Source: Aliterella atlantica CENA595
GTDB taxonomy: Bacteria; Cyanobacteriota; Cyanobacteriia; Cyanobacteriales; Chroococcidiopsidaceae
Reading direction: 5' to 3'
Length of the DNA: 64,000 nucleotides
Assembly (NCBI RefSeq): GCF_000952155.1
Contig: NZ_JYON01000023.1
Span: 16,359 to 80,358 of the forward strand
The notes under the pieces were generated by a model that was not told the DNA's origin, searched no databases, and saw only the letters and a list, made by a program, of their open reading frames with translations. Of the stretch, positions 8,389-17,184 are shown one piece after another. A program made the position numbers and the translations under genes. The stretch's first letter is position 1. Each line of letters starts with the position of its first letter.

Positions 8389-9015
8389 ATGAGCGAGCAA
8401 AACTACTACCAAAAACTTGGAGTCAAACAAGACGCTACCTTCGATGAAATTCAAGAGGCTCGCAACCGCCTTGTACAAGAACATCATGGCGACTCAGAGC
8501 AGTTGGAATTGGTCGAAGCAGCTTACGATGCCATTTTGATGGAGCGCCTGCGAATGCGCCAAGAAGGTAAAATTAAAGTGCCAGAAGGCATCAAATTCGC
8601 AGAACGTCTGACTCAAGCACCCCCCAAGCAAATTGTTCCCCCAATTAAACAATCTGCCCCTTGGCTGCAAAGATCGATCGATACCCCCAGCCTAACAGAC
8701 ATACTCTTGCCAGGAAGTTTATTTATCGGCTTAAGTGCTTTGAGCGCGATCTACACAACTGCTGGCGCTCAACTTTTGCAGATAGAACTAATTATTGGCG
8801 TAGGCTTGAGTCTTTTCTTTCTCACCCGCAAAGAACAAAACTTTGGTAGAGCCGTGTTGCTTACAGGTGTAGGGCTAGCTGTAGGGCTAATTTTTGGCGG
8901 CGTACTGGCTAATTTGCTCCAAGCACAACTTACCCAAGTAAATCTAGGTACAGAACAGTTCTCTGCTATAGTCACGTTTTGTTTGTTGTGGCTAATTAGT
9001 AGTTTCTTACGCTAA
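8389..9015 (+). CDS. CPP1-like (DUF3353) J-like membrane protein
   Basis: The 208-residue protein has an N-terminal J-like region (YYQKLGVKQDATFDEIQEARNRLVQEHHGDSE) in which the canonical HPD tripeptide is replaced, so it should not stimulate Hsp70 ATPase normally. The C-terminal half has three to four transmembrane segments. This matches the CPP1-like family; plant CPP1 is a chaperone-like protein for protochlorophyllide oxidoreductase. A role in thylakoid protein stability is inferred from the family. A strong palindromic terminator follows. Confidence 0.8.
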   Translation: MSEQNYYQKLGVKQDATFDEIQEARNRLVQEHHGDSEQLELVEAAYDAILMERLRMRQEGKIKVPEGIKFAERLTQAPPKQIVPPIKQSAPWLQRSIDTPSLTDILLPGSLFIGLSALSAIYTTAGAQLLQIELIIGVGLSLFFLTRKEQNFGRAVLLTGVGLAVGLIFGGVLANLLQAQLTQVNLGTEQFSAIVTFCLLWLISSFLR

Positions 9016-9034
9016 GAGAGTTTGATTAATTATT

Positions 9035-9067
9035 AGTAGGCAAGGTGCGATCGCACCTTGCCTACTT
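9035..9067. terminator. Long palindromic bidirectional terminator centred on HIP1
   Basis: Two 16-bp perfect arms (9035-9050 and 9051-9066) meet with no loop at a GCGATCGC octamer, and the outer ends read AGTAGGCAAGG and CCTTGCCTACT. A T-run follows on the plus strand. It lies between the convergent CPP1-like and HAD genes. The outer sequence resembles the other GTAGGG...CCTAC repeats of this window. Confidence 0.75.
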
Positions 9068-9073
9068 TTTGCT

Positions 9074-9772
9074 TTAAGCCACATCAGGCAAAGATTTACT
9101 CAAGACTAAATCCACAGCTTCACTCAGATTTTCTACGATCGCATCAGGGTTGTAAAGTTGTAATTGTACGCGATCGCGAATTCCGCTCAAAACAGCGATC
9201 GCTTTTACGCCATGCTTTTGAGCAGCAATCATATCAGCCTCCGTATCTCCCACCATCCAAGTCTCTTCAGCTTGGGGAAGTTCAATTAATGCCCGTTCCA
9301 TTAATAAAGGTTTATCATCAATGTCGCGGGTTTTAACATAATCGTTGCTGAGGCAATAACAGCGGTTTTTAGGGAAAAACCTGCTCAAATAGTAGCGCTC
9401 GAAAGCATAATTTAATTCGCAAACTCGGCGCATCGTCATCACTGCTAAATCTATCCCCGATGCTTGGACTTTTTCTAACGCTTCTACCGCACCAGGCGCA
9501 AGCGTATCGTCGCTAAAATACGGTTCGGTATGTACTGTTTGGCGGCGCAACCTAGCAAAGTTTTTTGCCTGCACTTCATCAAGTCCCGATCGCCTGCCAA
9601 TTTCCACTTCAGGAACGCGCGATCGCTTCAAGCACCAAAATTCTGCCTTACTTAACTCTTTTACTATCTGCTCAGGATGTTTGCTTGTCTCTAGACAAAA
9701 TTTATAGACTCGATAGTACCGCTCGGAAACATCAATAATTGGACCATCAAAGTCTGTGATTAACCGTAGCAT
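9074..9772 (-). CDS. HAD-superfamily hydrolase (phosphatase-like)
   Basis: A 232-residue HAD hydrolase with all four motifs: I, DFDGPIID near residue 7, nucleophile and acid/base Asp; II, Thr in AVMTMRR; III, Lys in DDKPLLM; IV, VGDTEADMIAA. A helical cap lies between motifs I and II. The phosphoglycolate phosphatase-like subgroup is the nearest description, but the substrate cannot be named. The gene is convergent with the CPP1-like gene across a shared terminator. Confidence 0.8.
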   Translation of the reverse strand: MLRLITDFDGPIIDVSERYYRVYKFCLETSKHPEQIVKELSKAEFWCLKRSRVPEVEIGRRSGLDEVQAKNFARLRRQTVHTEPYFSDDTLAPGAVEALEKVQASGIDLAVMTMRRVCELNYAFERYYLSRFFPKNRCYCLSNDYVKTRDIDDKPLLMERALIELPQAEETWMVGDTEADMIAAQKHGVKAIAVLSGIRDRVQLQLYNPDAIVENLSEAVDLVLSKSLPDVA

Positions 9773-9859
9773 CGCAACGAAATATGTACTTTAGTTACAG
9801 ATTAGCTTAATCTTTAGCGTGCTATAGTTTTGAATTTTTTATCAAACAGTTAGCGCTCG

Positions 9860-10885
9860 TTAATCAACCATACTACCACGCTTTAATTGTTCGCGTTCGA
9901 TCGCTTCAAACAAAGCCCGAAAATTGCCCTCCCCAAAACCCCGCGCTTGCGATCGCCTTTCAATAATTTCCAAGAAAAAAGTTGGTTCGCCAAAAATAGG
10001 CTGGGTAAAAGTTTGTAGCAGCAAGGCCTGCGGTAAAGTTTCCTGCCAATCAACTAAAATTTGTTGCTCGGCAATTTCGGCAATTTCTCTAGCAGATAGA
10101 GGTAAACCTGGACGTTCCAGCAATTGAGTGTAGTAGGAAGGAGGAACGGGGAGAAAATCAACACCAAAGGCGCGGAAATGAGCGATCGCTTGCACAATAC
10201 TTGGCGTTTCTAGAGCAATATGCTGAATTCCCGCACCCTTATTCACATCCAAAAATTCTTGAATCTGGGAATTAGAAGAAGCAGGCTGATTAATTGGTAA
10301 CTGTACTTGCTTATTACGCGAAACCATCACCTGGCTATGCAAAGCCGAGCGATCTGTCTGAATCTTAAAAGTCTGTTGAGCCTGAAAATCCAGCATATTT
10401 TCATACCAAGCCACAGCCATTTCCAGATCGCCTTGAGCCACGTTTAAAACTACATGATCTATCCCGCTAAAACCAATTTCACCCTCTGTAGGGGTGCAAT
10501 GCATTGCACCCCTACTGCTATCCTCCACCAAAGTATGCGTCAAAGCCCCCCAAGCCGCGATTTTTACTATGTCTGTAGATTGATGCAGCACTTTCGCCCC
10601 ACGCGCGATCGCTCTATCTGTAATTGCTTCTACATCATCAACACAAAAGCTAATGTCAGCAACACCAGGTGGGTGCTGACTGAGAAACTTCGCTACAGGG
10701 CTTGCAGAACTTGACGGTGAAGACAATGCAAAATAAACAGCGCCACTTTTGACCAATTCTGTGCGAGTATGCGGCAAATCAACGCTACTAGCTACAGATT
10801 GAAACCCCAACCGATTGACAAACCAATCGCGGGATACTTGAGCGTCTTCTACGTAAAAGTGAACGCGGTCGATTTTCATAACCAT
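9860..10885 (-). CDS. 4-hydroxyphenylpyruvate dioxygenase (HPPD)
   Basis: HPPD is an Fe(II) enzyme that converts 4-hydroxyphenylpyruvate to homogentisate; in cyanobacteria it feeds tocopherol synthesis. The 341-residue protein has two VOC domains. Metal-ligand regions are GIDHVVLNV, GIQHIALETPS and the C-terminal Glu in PTFFLEIIERR, with the closing GFGEGNFRALFEAIE helix. Between the two domains (residues about 124-133) the protein carries an extra stretch SRGAMHCTPT encoded by a 28-bp palindrome at 10488-10515. The frame is kept, so the enzyme may still be active. The gene appears monocistronic. Confidence 0.9.
   Translation of the reverse strand: MVMKIDRVHFYVEDAQVSRDWFVNRLGFQSVASSVDLPHTRTELVKSGAVYFALSSPSSSASPVAKFLSQHPPGVADISFCVDDVEAITDRAIARGAKVLHQSTDIVKIAAWGALTHTLVEDSSRGAMHCTPTEGEIGFSGIDHVVLNVAQGDLEMAVAWYENMLDFQAQQTFKIQTDRSALHSQVMVSRNKQVQLPINQPASSNSQIQEFLDVNKGAGIQHIALETPSIVQAIAHFRAFGVDFLPVPPSYYTQLLERPGLPLSAREIAEIAEQQILVDWQETLPQALLLQTFTQPIFGEPTFFLEIIERRSQARGFGEGNFRALFEAIEREQLKRGSMVD
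10488..10515. repeat. 28-bp perfect palindrome inside the HPPD gene
   Basis: The arms GTAGGGGTGCAATG and CATTGCACCCCTAC are exact reverse complements with no loop. The core GCAATGCATTGC recurs at 30697-30720. The repeat is read in frame as part of HPPD in the interdomain linker. Confidence 0.9.
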
Positions 10886-10974
10886 TCAAAATCCAGCTTA
10901 AAAGCTTACTTTGTCTAAATTTTGCCGGATTTAGATAGATTTATAGGTCACTCTCTAGTAATAATTGTCTCTAC

Positions 10975-11676
10975 CTATAAAAATAAATGACTTTCTGGCT
11001 GGATATTAATTTCCATCGGTACAGCTTGAGCCTCGGCGCTTAAAGCATAAAATATCGCCTCAGCAGCAGTTTCAGGACTAAGCATCTTTTTGCGGTCTAC
11101 TTTCAAACTGACGTTATCCCAAAAAGGTGAATTTACTCCCCCAAAATAGAATAGCGTAAACTTTACCCCAAAGCGCTTTAATTCTTCTGCCATACATTTA
11201 CTGAAGCCCACAACTGCAAACTTAGAGGCGCAGTAAGCTGATGCCATTGACATTGAGTGCTTGCCCAAAATTCCCACAACATTACAGATATGCCCAGATT
11301 TGCGCTCTTGCATCAACTCCGCTGCAGCTTGGCAAGTGTAGAAACTACCTTTTAAATTGACATCTAACATCGCATCTAAATCGGCAGGATCTAAGTTGCT
11401 GTAGGGCTTCAGAATTCCCGCCCCTGCTGCGTTTACTAAAGCGTCGATTTGACCAAATTGGGCGATCGCACTCTCAAATAATGCATCTACCTGTTCGGGC
11501 TGAGTAATATCGCAAGCTACTGTTAATACTTCTCCTCCTAGTTCCGCAGCTAGGTTAGATAACTTATCGCTATCCCTAGCTGCTAATACCAAACTCGCTC
11601 CTGCCTTTGCTAGCTTGCGTGTCAAAGCTGAACCAATCCCACCTGTCGCCCCAACTATAACTACTACTTTTTCCAT
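10975..11676 (-). CDS. Short-chain dehydrogenase/reductase
   Basis: A 233-residue classical SDR. It has the glycine-rich cofactor motif VGATGGIGSALT at the N-terminus, NAAGAG in the centre, and the catalytic Tyr-Lys pair in YCASKFAVVGFSK. The acceptor Ser expected about 13 residues before the Tyr lies in the SMSMAS stretch. The C-terminus is short. It resembles FabG-like and sepiapterin-reductase-like SDRs, but the substrate is not predictable. It is divergent from ftsH across 248 bp. Confidence 0.85.
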   Translation of the reverse strand: MEKVVVIVGATGGIGSALTRKLAKAGASLVLAARDSDKLSNLAAELGGEVLTVACDITQPEQVDALFESAIAQFGQIDALVNAAGAGILKPYSNLDPADLDAMLDVNLKGSFYTCQAAAELMQERKSGHICNVVGILGKHSMSMASAYCASKFAVVGFSKCMAEELKRFGVKFTLFYFGGVNSPFWDNVSLKVDRKKMLSPETAAEAIFYALSAEAQAVPMEINIQPESHLFL

Positions 11677-11924
11677 GACTCTTTACAATTCTTCACATCT
11701 CTTCCCATAATAGTAGGTAAGCCGTAAAAGCAGAAAGAAGCTCAAAGCAGCGTTCTTCCTGCCGATAGACAGGCAAGCTAGCATGAGGACTTAAAATTAA
11801 GTTAAATTTAATTAAGATTCCACATAATTATCGATCGCCGCTTTTGTGGCTGCGTGTCTAGAAATTGAAGAAGAAAGCATTTAAAAGCTTATTGGCAGAA
11901 ATTGCACCTAGAGGCAACTAACAG

Positions 11925-13811
11925 ATGAAATTTTCTTGGAAAGTTCTTGTATTGTGGACATTACCAGCCCTGATAATTGGCTTCTTCTTTTGGCAAGGAG
12001 CATTCGCCAGCGCTCCGGCTGAAATGACTAAAAATACAGCCAGTACCCGCATGACATACGGGCGGTTTTTGGAATATTTAGATACAGGTCGAGTTAAAAG
12101 CGTAGATTTGTACGAAGGCGGAAGAACAGCAATTGTTGAAGCGGTAGACCCCGAATTAGACAACCGCATGCAACGCCTGCGCGTAGATTTACCTTACAAC
12201 GCACCCGAACTTGTTTCTAGATTAAGAGACTCTAATATTAGCTTCGACTCCCACCCAATGCGGAACGATGGCGCAATTTGGGGGCTTTTGGGCAATTTAG
12301 TTTTCCCAGTTTTATTAATTGGTGGGCTATTTTTCCTATTTAGGCGTTCTAGCAACATTCCTGGCGGTCCTGGTCAAGCGATGAATTTTGGCAAATCAAA
12401 AGCGCGGTTCCAAATGGAAGCCAAAACAGGCATCAAATTTGATGACGTTGCGGGAATTGATGAAGCTAAAGAAGAACTGCAAGAAGTAGTAACTTTCTTG
12501 AAACAGCCAGAACGCTTTACCGCAGTGGGCGCAAAAATTCCTAAAGGAGTATTATTAGTTGGTCCTCCAGGAACAGGGAAGACATTACTAGCAAAAGCGA
12601 TCGCTGGCGAAGCTGGAGTACCATTTTTCAGTATCTCTGGCTCGGAATTTGTCGAGATGTTCGTCGGTGTGGGTGCATCTCGCGTCCGCGACTTATTTAA
12701 GAAAGCCAAGGACAATGCTCCATGTCTGATCTTCATCGATGAAATTGATGCAGTAGGAAGACAAAGAGGCGCAGGAATTGGCGGCGGTAACGATGAAAGG
12801 GAACAAACCCTTAACCAGTTACTTACAGAGATGGACGGTTTTGAAGGCAATACAGGCATTATTATTATTGCTGCGACCAACCGCCCTGATGTATTGGATT
12901 CAGCCTTGCTGCGTCCAGGACGCTTTGATAGACAAGTAATTGTCGATGCTCCTGACTTGAAAGGAAGATTGGAAATTTTAAAAGTCCACTCGCGCAATAA
13001 AAAACTCGCTCCTTCTGTATCTTTAGAAGCGATCGCTCGTCGTTCTCCAGGCTTTACGGGCGCTGATTTAGCTAATTTGCTCAACGAAGCTGCAATTTTG
13101 ACAGCTAGACGGCGCAAAGATGCTATTACCTTGGCAGAAATTGACGATGCTGTAGATCGGGTAGTAGCGGGAATGGAAGGTACGCCATTAGTTGACAGCA
13201 AGAGCAAGCGCTTGATTGCCTACCACGAAATCGGACACGCTTTAATTGGTACGTTGGTTAAAGAACACGACCCCGTACAGAAAGTAACTTTAATTCCGCG
13301 CGGACAAGCACAAGGCTTAACTTGGTTTACGCCTGATGAAGAACAAGGACTAATTTCTCGTTCTCAGCTTAAAGCTAGAATTACAGGTGCATTGGGTGGT
13401 AGAGCCGCTGAAGCTGAAATTTTTGGACATTCCGAAATTACTACAGGCGCAGGTGGTGACTTGCAGCAAGTTAGCGGTATGGCGCGGCAAATGGTGACTA
13501 GATTTGGTATGTCTGAGTTAGGACCTTTGTCACTGGAAAGCCAAGGTGGAGAAGTATTTTTAGGACGCGATTGGATGTCGCGCTCGGAATACTCTGAATC
13601 TATTGCTGCTCAAATTGACGCTCAAGTTCGTACCATTGTTGCTGAGTGCTACGAAATAGCCAAGCAGATTATTAGAGAAAATCGCACCGTATGCGATCGC
13701 TTAGTCGATTTGTTGATTGAAAAAGAAACCATCGACGGCGAAGAGTTCCGTCAAATTGTTGCTGAGTACACAGACTTACCAGAAAAACAGCAATTTGTCC
13801 CAACTCTGTAA
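11925..13811 (+). CDS. ftsH: ATP-dependent zinc metalloprotease FtsH (FtsH2-type)
   Basis: A membrane-anchored AAA+ protease of 628 residues. It has an N-terminal TM helix, a lumenal domain, a second TM (about 122-140), Walker A GPPGTGKT (213-220), Walker B LIFIDEID, the SRH region around RPGRFDR, and the zinc site HEIGH (434-438). Its N-terminus ([11 protein letters not shown], then [11 protein letters not shown]) and overall length closely match cyanobacterial FtsH2, which with FtsH3 degrades photodamaged D1 during photosystem II repair. The FtsH2 assignment is from remembered sequence similarity. A strong terminator follows. Confidence 0.95.
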   Translation: MKFSWKVLVLWTLPALIIGFFFWQGAFASAPAEMTKNTASTRMTYGRFLEYLDTGRVKSVDLYEGGRTAIVEAVDPELDNRMQRLRVDLPYNAPELVSRLRDSNISFDSHPMRNDGAIWGLLGNLVFPVLLIGGLFFLFRRSSNIPGGPGQAMNFGKSKARFQMEAKTGIKFDDVAGIDEAKEELQEVVTFLKQPERFTAVGAKIPKGVLLVGPPGTGKTLLAKAIAGEAGVPFFSISGSEFVEMFVGVGASRVRDLFKKAKDNAPCLIFIDEIDAVGRQRGAGIGGGNDEREQTLNQLLTEMDGFEGNTGIIIIAATNRPDVLDSALLRPGRFDRQVIVDAPDLKGRLEILKVHSRNKKLAPSVSLEAIARRSPGFTGADLANLLNEAAILTARRRKDAITLAEIDDAVDRVVAGMEGTPLVDSKSKRLIAYHEIGHALIGTLVKEHDPVQKVTLIPRGQAQGLTWFTPDEEQGLISRSQLKARITGALGGRAAEAEIFGHSEITTGAGGDLQQVSGMARQMVTRFGMSELGPLSLESQGGEVFLGRDWMSRSEYSESIAAQIDAQVRTIVAECYEIAKQIIRENRTVCDRLVDLLIEKETIDGEEFRQIVAEYTDLPEKQQFVPTL

Positions 13812-13829
13812 TCTAAGTTAATTGACTTT

Positions 13830-13864
13830 AAGAAGGTGGTAGAAATCTACCACCTTCTTTTTTA
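13830..13864 (+). terminator. Rho-independent terminator of ftsH
   Basis: Perfect 14-bp arms AAGAAGGTGGTAGA (13830-13843) and TCTACCACCTTCTT (13846-13859) enclose an AA loop and run into a T-tract. It lies 19 bp after the ftsH stop. Confidence 0.9.
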
Positions 13865-13929
13865 TGGAATACAGCAACAATTATTTGTAATCAACAGTCA
13901 GTAAAGATTAAATCACTTATTAGTTATCA

Positions 13930-14475
13930 ATGAAAAAATTTATATTATTTACTTCTTTGCTTAGTTCTTTAGCAGTTTCGGCTGTAGCTATTGCGCCAAC
14001 AAAAATTACTAACCAGTCAAAACTTGCTATTAATGGCATTGGTTCAATTCGAGTTGGCATGACTATCGCTGAAGCTGCAAAAGCATCTGGAACTAAGTTA
14101 GTAAAATCTGGTAGCGCTCCATTAGATACTAACTGCGACTACGTTCGCCCTCAAAGCTCACCTAAAGGTATCGGTTTTATGGTTACAAATGGGCGGATTG
14201 CTAGAGTAGATGTGTACGACAATAAGAGCATTACGACCTTAAGCGGGGCAAAAATTGGCGATACAGAAGCGCGGATTAAAGCGCTATATCCAAGACAAAT
14301 TAAAGTTAGCCCTCACGAATATACAGGATATATGGGCGGACACTATTTGACATTTGTACCCAAAGATAAAAGCGATAGCAATTACCGATTAGTATTTGAA
14401 ACAGATGGTAAGCGCGTTGTTAACTTTAGAGCCGGAAAATTGCCAGAAGTTGAGTATGTAGAAGGGTGTTCGTAG
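13930..14475 (+). CDS. Exported protein of unknown function
   Basis: The 181-residue protein begins with a clear Sec signal peptide (MKKFILFTSLLSSLAVSAVA). The mature part has a repeated pattern: IRVGMTIAEAAKASG, then C-x-YV, GIGFMVTNGRIARVDV, a GAKIGDTEARIKALYP block, and a C-terminal Cys four residues from the end. The two Cys may form a disulfide in the periplasm. Similar uncharacterised secreted proteins occur in many bacteria. The gene stands alone between the ftsH terminator and a pseudogene. Confidence 0.7.
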   Translation: MKKFILFTSLLSSLAVSAVAIAPTKITNQSKLAINGIGSIRVGMTIAEAAKASGTKLVKSGSAPLDTNCDYVRPQSSPKGIGFMVTNGRIARVDVYDNKSITTLSGAKIGDTEARIKALYPRQIKVSPHEYTGYMGGHYLTFVPKDKSDSNYRLVFETDGKRVVNFRAGKLPEVEYVEGCS

Positions 14476-14527
14476 ATTACTATCGGTAGAATAGGCTAAT
14501 AAAGCTGCATCTGTTAAGACTTAAGCT

Positions 14528-14894
14528 GTGATAGACAACATTTCCAAGTTTCTCATCGAACAATATTCGCGTGATAACGAGTATCTTGGCTGGGTTATAA
14601 CTAGATGAGCAAACAATCCGCCAACTGATGAGGAATCCGGTGATGCGCGAGTCTACGATGTATCAGTCTATTTTACGTGAAGGTGAAGAGATCGGACTGG
14701 AACGTGGTTTGACCCAAGGGCGCATAGTAGGAGAAACAGAATTAGTTCTCAAGCGGCTTACCCGTAAAGTAGGTAGTTTATCCCCTGAACTAATCGCCAG
14801 AGTGAGTGCTTTGAGTTTGGAGCAGTTGGATGTGTTAGGCGAGGCGCTGTTGTATTTTGATAGCGTGGAAGAATTAACATCCTGGTTGGGTTAA
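14528..14894 (+). pseudogene. Internally deleted Rpn/DUF4351 nuclease-transposase gene
   Basis: GTG 14528 opens VIDNISKFLIEQYSRD, the typical N-terminus of cyanobacterial Rpn-family (PD-(D/E)XK recombination-promoting nuclease) proteins, but the frame stops at 14606-14608. The family C-terminus, with the DUF4351 helical hairpin (residues like SPELIARVSALSLEQLDVLG), resumes in another frame from about 14607 to the stop at 14894. The whole nuclease core, roughly 180 residues, is missing. The downstream open piece of 88 codons could still be translated but lacks the active site. Confidence 0.75.
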
Positions 14895-15154
14895 TCGAGG
14901 AAAATCGAACAAGGTTTTAAACTGTGGCTTATCCTCAAGGCGCACGTAAAGGCATCAGTATGGTTACAAATAGGCGCGATATAGTTTGTATTGCTAGGTT
15001 GTGCAACTATGGACTCTAACTGCCACAATAACCTCTGGTAAAAAATATCATCAATGGGTTTCTAACCAGCGATCGCACTATATTCTCAAAGTAGGGCTAA
15101 TCTGTTGCAGATAATAAATAAAGTTATCAATCCAGCTTAGTATCTAAATTACTG

Positions 15155-16006
15155 ATGTCACCAAAAATATCACGCCGTTTGTTCGTCCACTTGTTTTTAT
15201 TAACAGCTTGCAGCAGCAACTCAAAGCCAACTCAAAACGATAAACTAACCGTTGGCGTGGTCAGCTACGGTGCAGGAGTGCAGATAATTGACCAGTATGC
15301 TAACTTCAATAATTATTTAAGTGAAAAAACAGGAGCGCTAGTTGAGTTAGAACCTACATTTAACGAAGCTAAAGCTCTTGAACGCATCAGAAACCAAGCT
15401 TGGTCGCTAATTTTTGCTCCTCCAGGTTTAGCAGCTATCGCAATTTCCGAACAGCAGTATATACCCATTGCTCCTCTGAGTAATCTGGGTAACTTACGCT
15501 CTATTATAGTTGTACGTAAAGACAGTCCTGCACGCACCTTAAAAGACCTAAATGGCAAAATAGTTGCTCTCGGACAGCTTGGTTCAGCAACAGGTTATTA
15601 TTTCCCCATTTTCAACCTCTACGGTTTAACACTAGCAGAAATAGTTACCGCGCCCATACCTAAAACAGTTATGGAATGGGTTGCTCAAGGAAAAATTGCT
15701 GCTGGTGCTTTATCTAGAGAAGAATTTAACTTTCACAGCCTCCAAATGACTGAAACAGAGTTTCGCGTGCTTTACATTGACCCTCACCCCGTTCCACCTG
15801 GTGTTATCTTAATCGGACCTACTGTAGAACGTAATCTGCAAGAACAAATTCGCAAGGTGATAAACGAAACACCATCAGTATTAGCTCAAGAAGTAGGGTA
15901 TGTCCCTAATGGCACATTACCTGATTATAAATATATGACTACTGTAGTGAAGCGGGTTAAGTCAATTGCTACTCACATTCAAGAAAAGCCTGCGCGTCTG
16001 TTTTGA
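15155..16006 (+). CDS. PhnD-like phosphate/phosphonate-binding lipoprotein
   Basis: A 283-residue periplasmic solute-binding protein of the PhnD/TauT-like fold. The N-terminus has basic residues, a hydrophobic core and the lipobox LLTAC with the lipidated Cys at residue 19. Conserved parts include VGVVSYG, FAPPG, and the KDLNGKIVALGQLGSATGYYFP block. No permease or ATPase gene is next to it. It is followed by a heme-binding HAMP protein, so it may act as a sensor input rather than in uptake; that is inference. Confidence 0.75.
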   Translation: MSPKISRRLFVHLFLLTACSSNSKPTQNDKLTVGVVSYGAGVQIIDQYANFNNYLSEKTGALVELEPTFNEAKALERIRNQAWSLIFAPPGLAAIAISEQQYIPIAPLSNLGNLRSIIVVRKDSPARTLKDLNGKIVALGQLGSATGYYFPIFNLYGLTLAEIVTAPIPKTVMEWVAQGKIAAGALSREEFNFHSLQMTETEFRVLYIDPHPVPPGVILIGPTVERNLQEQIRKVINETPSVLAQEVGYVPNGTLPDYKYMTTVVKRVKSIATHIQEKPARLF

Positions 16007-16267
16007 GTAGCACAATCTACAAAGTAGGCAATTAATCCACTTCTAAAGCAGAAATATACATTCTATGTCTGCACAACCCATTTATTTCTGTGCTTAAATT
16101 AGTTTAAAGTTGCTCTGCTGCTATATCAAAAAATAGTATAAGTATTGCAAAATAATGAAAAACTTACATTAAACTTAACAATAAAATCAAAAATTTCTAT
16201 TTATACTAAAAACAATTAGTTAATCAAGTTTTTTTCAAGAATTGTTTTGGATTTAACGTCAAAATAT

Positions 16268-17176
16268 ATGATTGAAAAAATGATGTTAAGAAACATTAAA
16301 TTAAAAACAAAATTTAACTTAATTCTCCTGCTAGTTTTTATCTGCGGTGTATCGATTGGTGGATTTGCTTTATCGCAAGTGCTTCAGCAAAGAGCGCAAG
16401 ATGAAGTAACTTCAAAAGCCTTAGCTTTGATAGAAACAATGACAGCAGTGAGAAACTATACAAGCACTCATATTAACCCGCTTTTAGCACCTAAATTAGA
16501 AACTGAATCAGAGTTTATAGCAGAAACAGTACCAGCATACTCAGCAACAGAGGTTTTTCAAAATTTCCGTAAAAATGAAGGTTACAAAAACTTTTTTTAC
16601 AAAGAAGCAACCCTAAATCCAACTAACTTGCGAGATAAAGCTGATACGTTTGAAGCAAAAATTGTCGAGCGTTTTCGTCAACAATCAGCAATTAAAGAAA
16701 TTTCCGATTTTCGTAGCTTACCAAATGGAAGAGTATTATATATCGCTAGACCTCTTGCTATAACAAAAGAGAGTTGCTTGCGTTGCCATAGTAACCCCAA
16801 ATTAGCTCCTAAAAGTCAACTAGCAACCTACGGAACTGAAAATGGATTTGGTTGGAAGCTCAATGAAATTGTTGCGGCTCAAATAATTTCTGTTCCCGCT
16901 GAAGAAGTTTTTGCTAGTGTCAAGCAATCCTTATCATTAGTAATATTAATTTTAATTGGCATCTTTGCTTTAGTTATTTTGATAATTAATTTATTGCTAA
17001 ATCGCAGTGTAATTCAGCCACTTAGAAAGATGGCTCACTTAGCAAAAGAAGTGAGTACAGGCAAAACAAGCGATGATTTTGAGCAAGTGTCTAATGATGA
17101 GATAGGTATTTTAGCAGCTTCATTCAATCGCATGAAATCTAGTTTAGAAATAGCAATGAGCATGATAGACAAATAA
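16268..17176 (+). CDS. Tll0287-like (DUF3365) heme sensor protein with HAMP domain
   Basis: The roughly 302-residue protein has an N-terminal TM helix, an extracytoplasmic Tll0287-like domain with a c-type heme site CLRCH (C170, C173, H174), a second TM (about 222-245), and a HAMP domain (NRSVIQPLRKMAHLAKEVSTG onward). It ends right after HAMP, with no kinase, cyclase or methyl-acceptor output. The start is uncertain: ATG 16268, 16280 or 16283, with no clear Shine-Dalgarno. Possible partners are the PhnD-like protein upstream and the Ser/Thr kinase converging 8 bp away. Redox or ligand sensing is the family-based guess. Confidence 0.8.
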   Translation: MIEKMMLRNIKLKTKFNLILLLVFICGVSIGGFALSQVLQQRAQDEVTSKALALIETMTAVRNYTSTHINPLLAPKLETESEFIAETVPAYSATEVFQNFRKNEGYKNFFYKEATLNPTNLRDKADTFEAKIVERFRQQSAIKEISDFRSLPNGRVLYIARPLAITKESCLRCHSNPKLAPKSQLATYGTENGFGWKLNEIVAAQIISVPAEEVFASVKQSLSLVILILIGIFALVILIINLLLNRSVIQPLRKMAHLAKEVSTGKTSDDFEQVSNDEIGILAASFNRMKSSLEIAMSMIDK

Positions 17177-17184
17177 AGATAAAG

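Noticed and set aside
12374..13207. Long open frame (277 codons) antisense to ftsH
   Set aside because: It is a codon-bias shadow of the AAA+ domain; the low-complexity Ser/Ala/Pro product has no family features.
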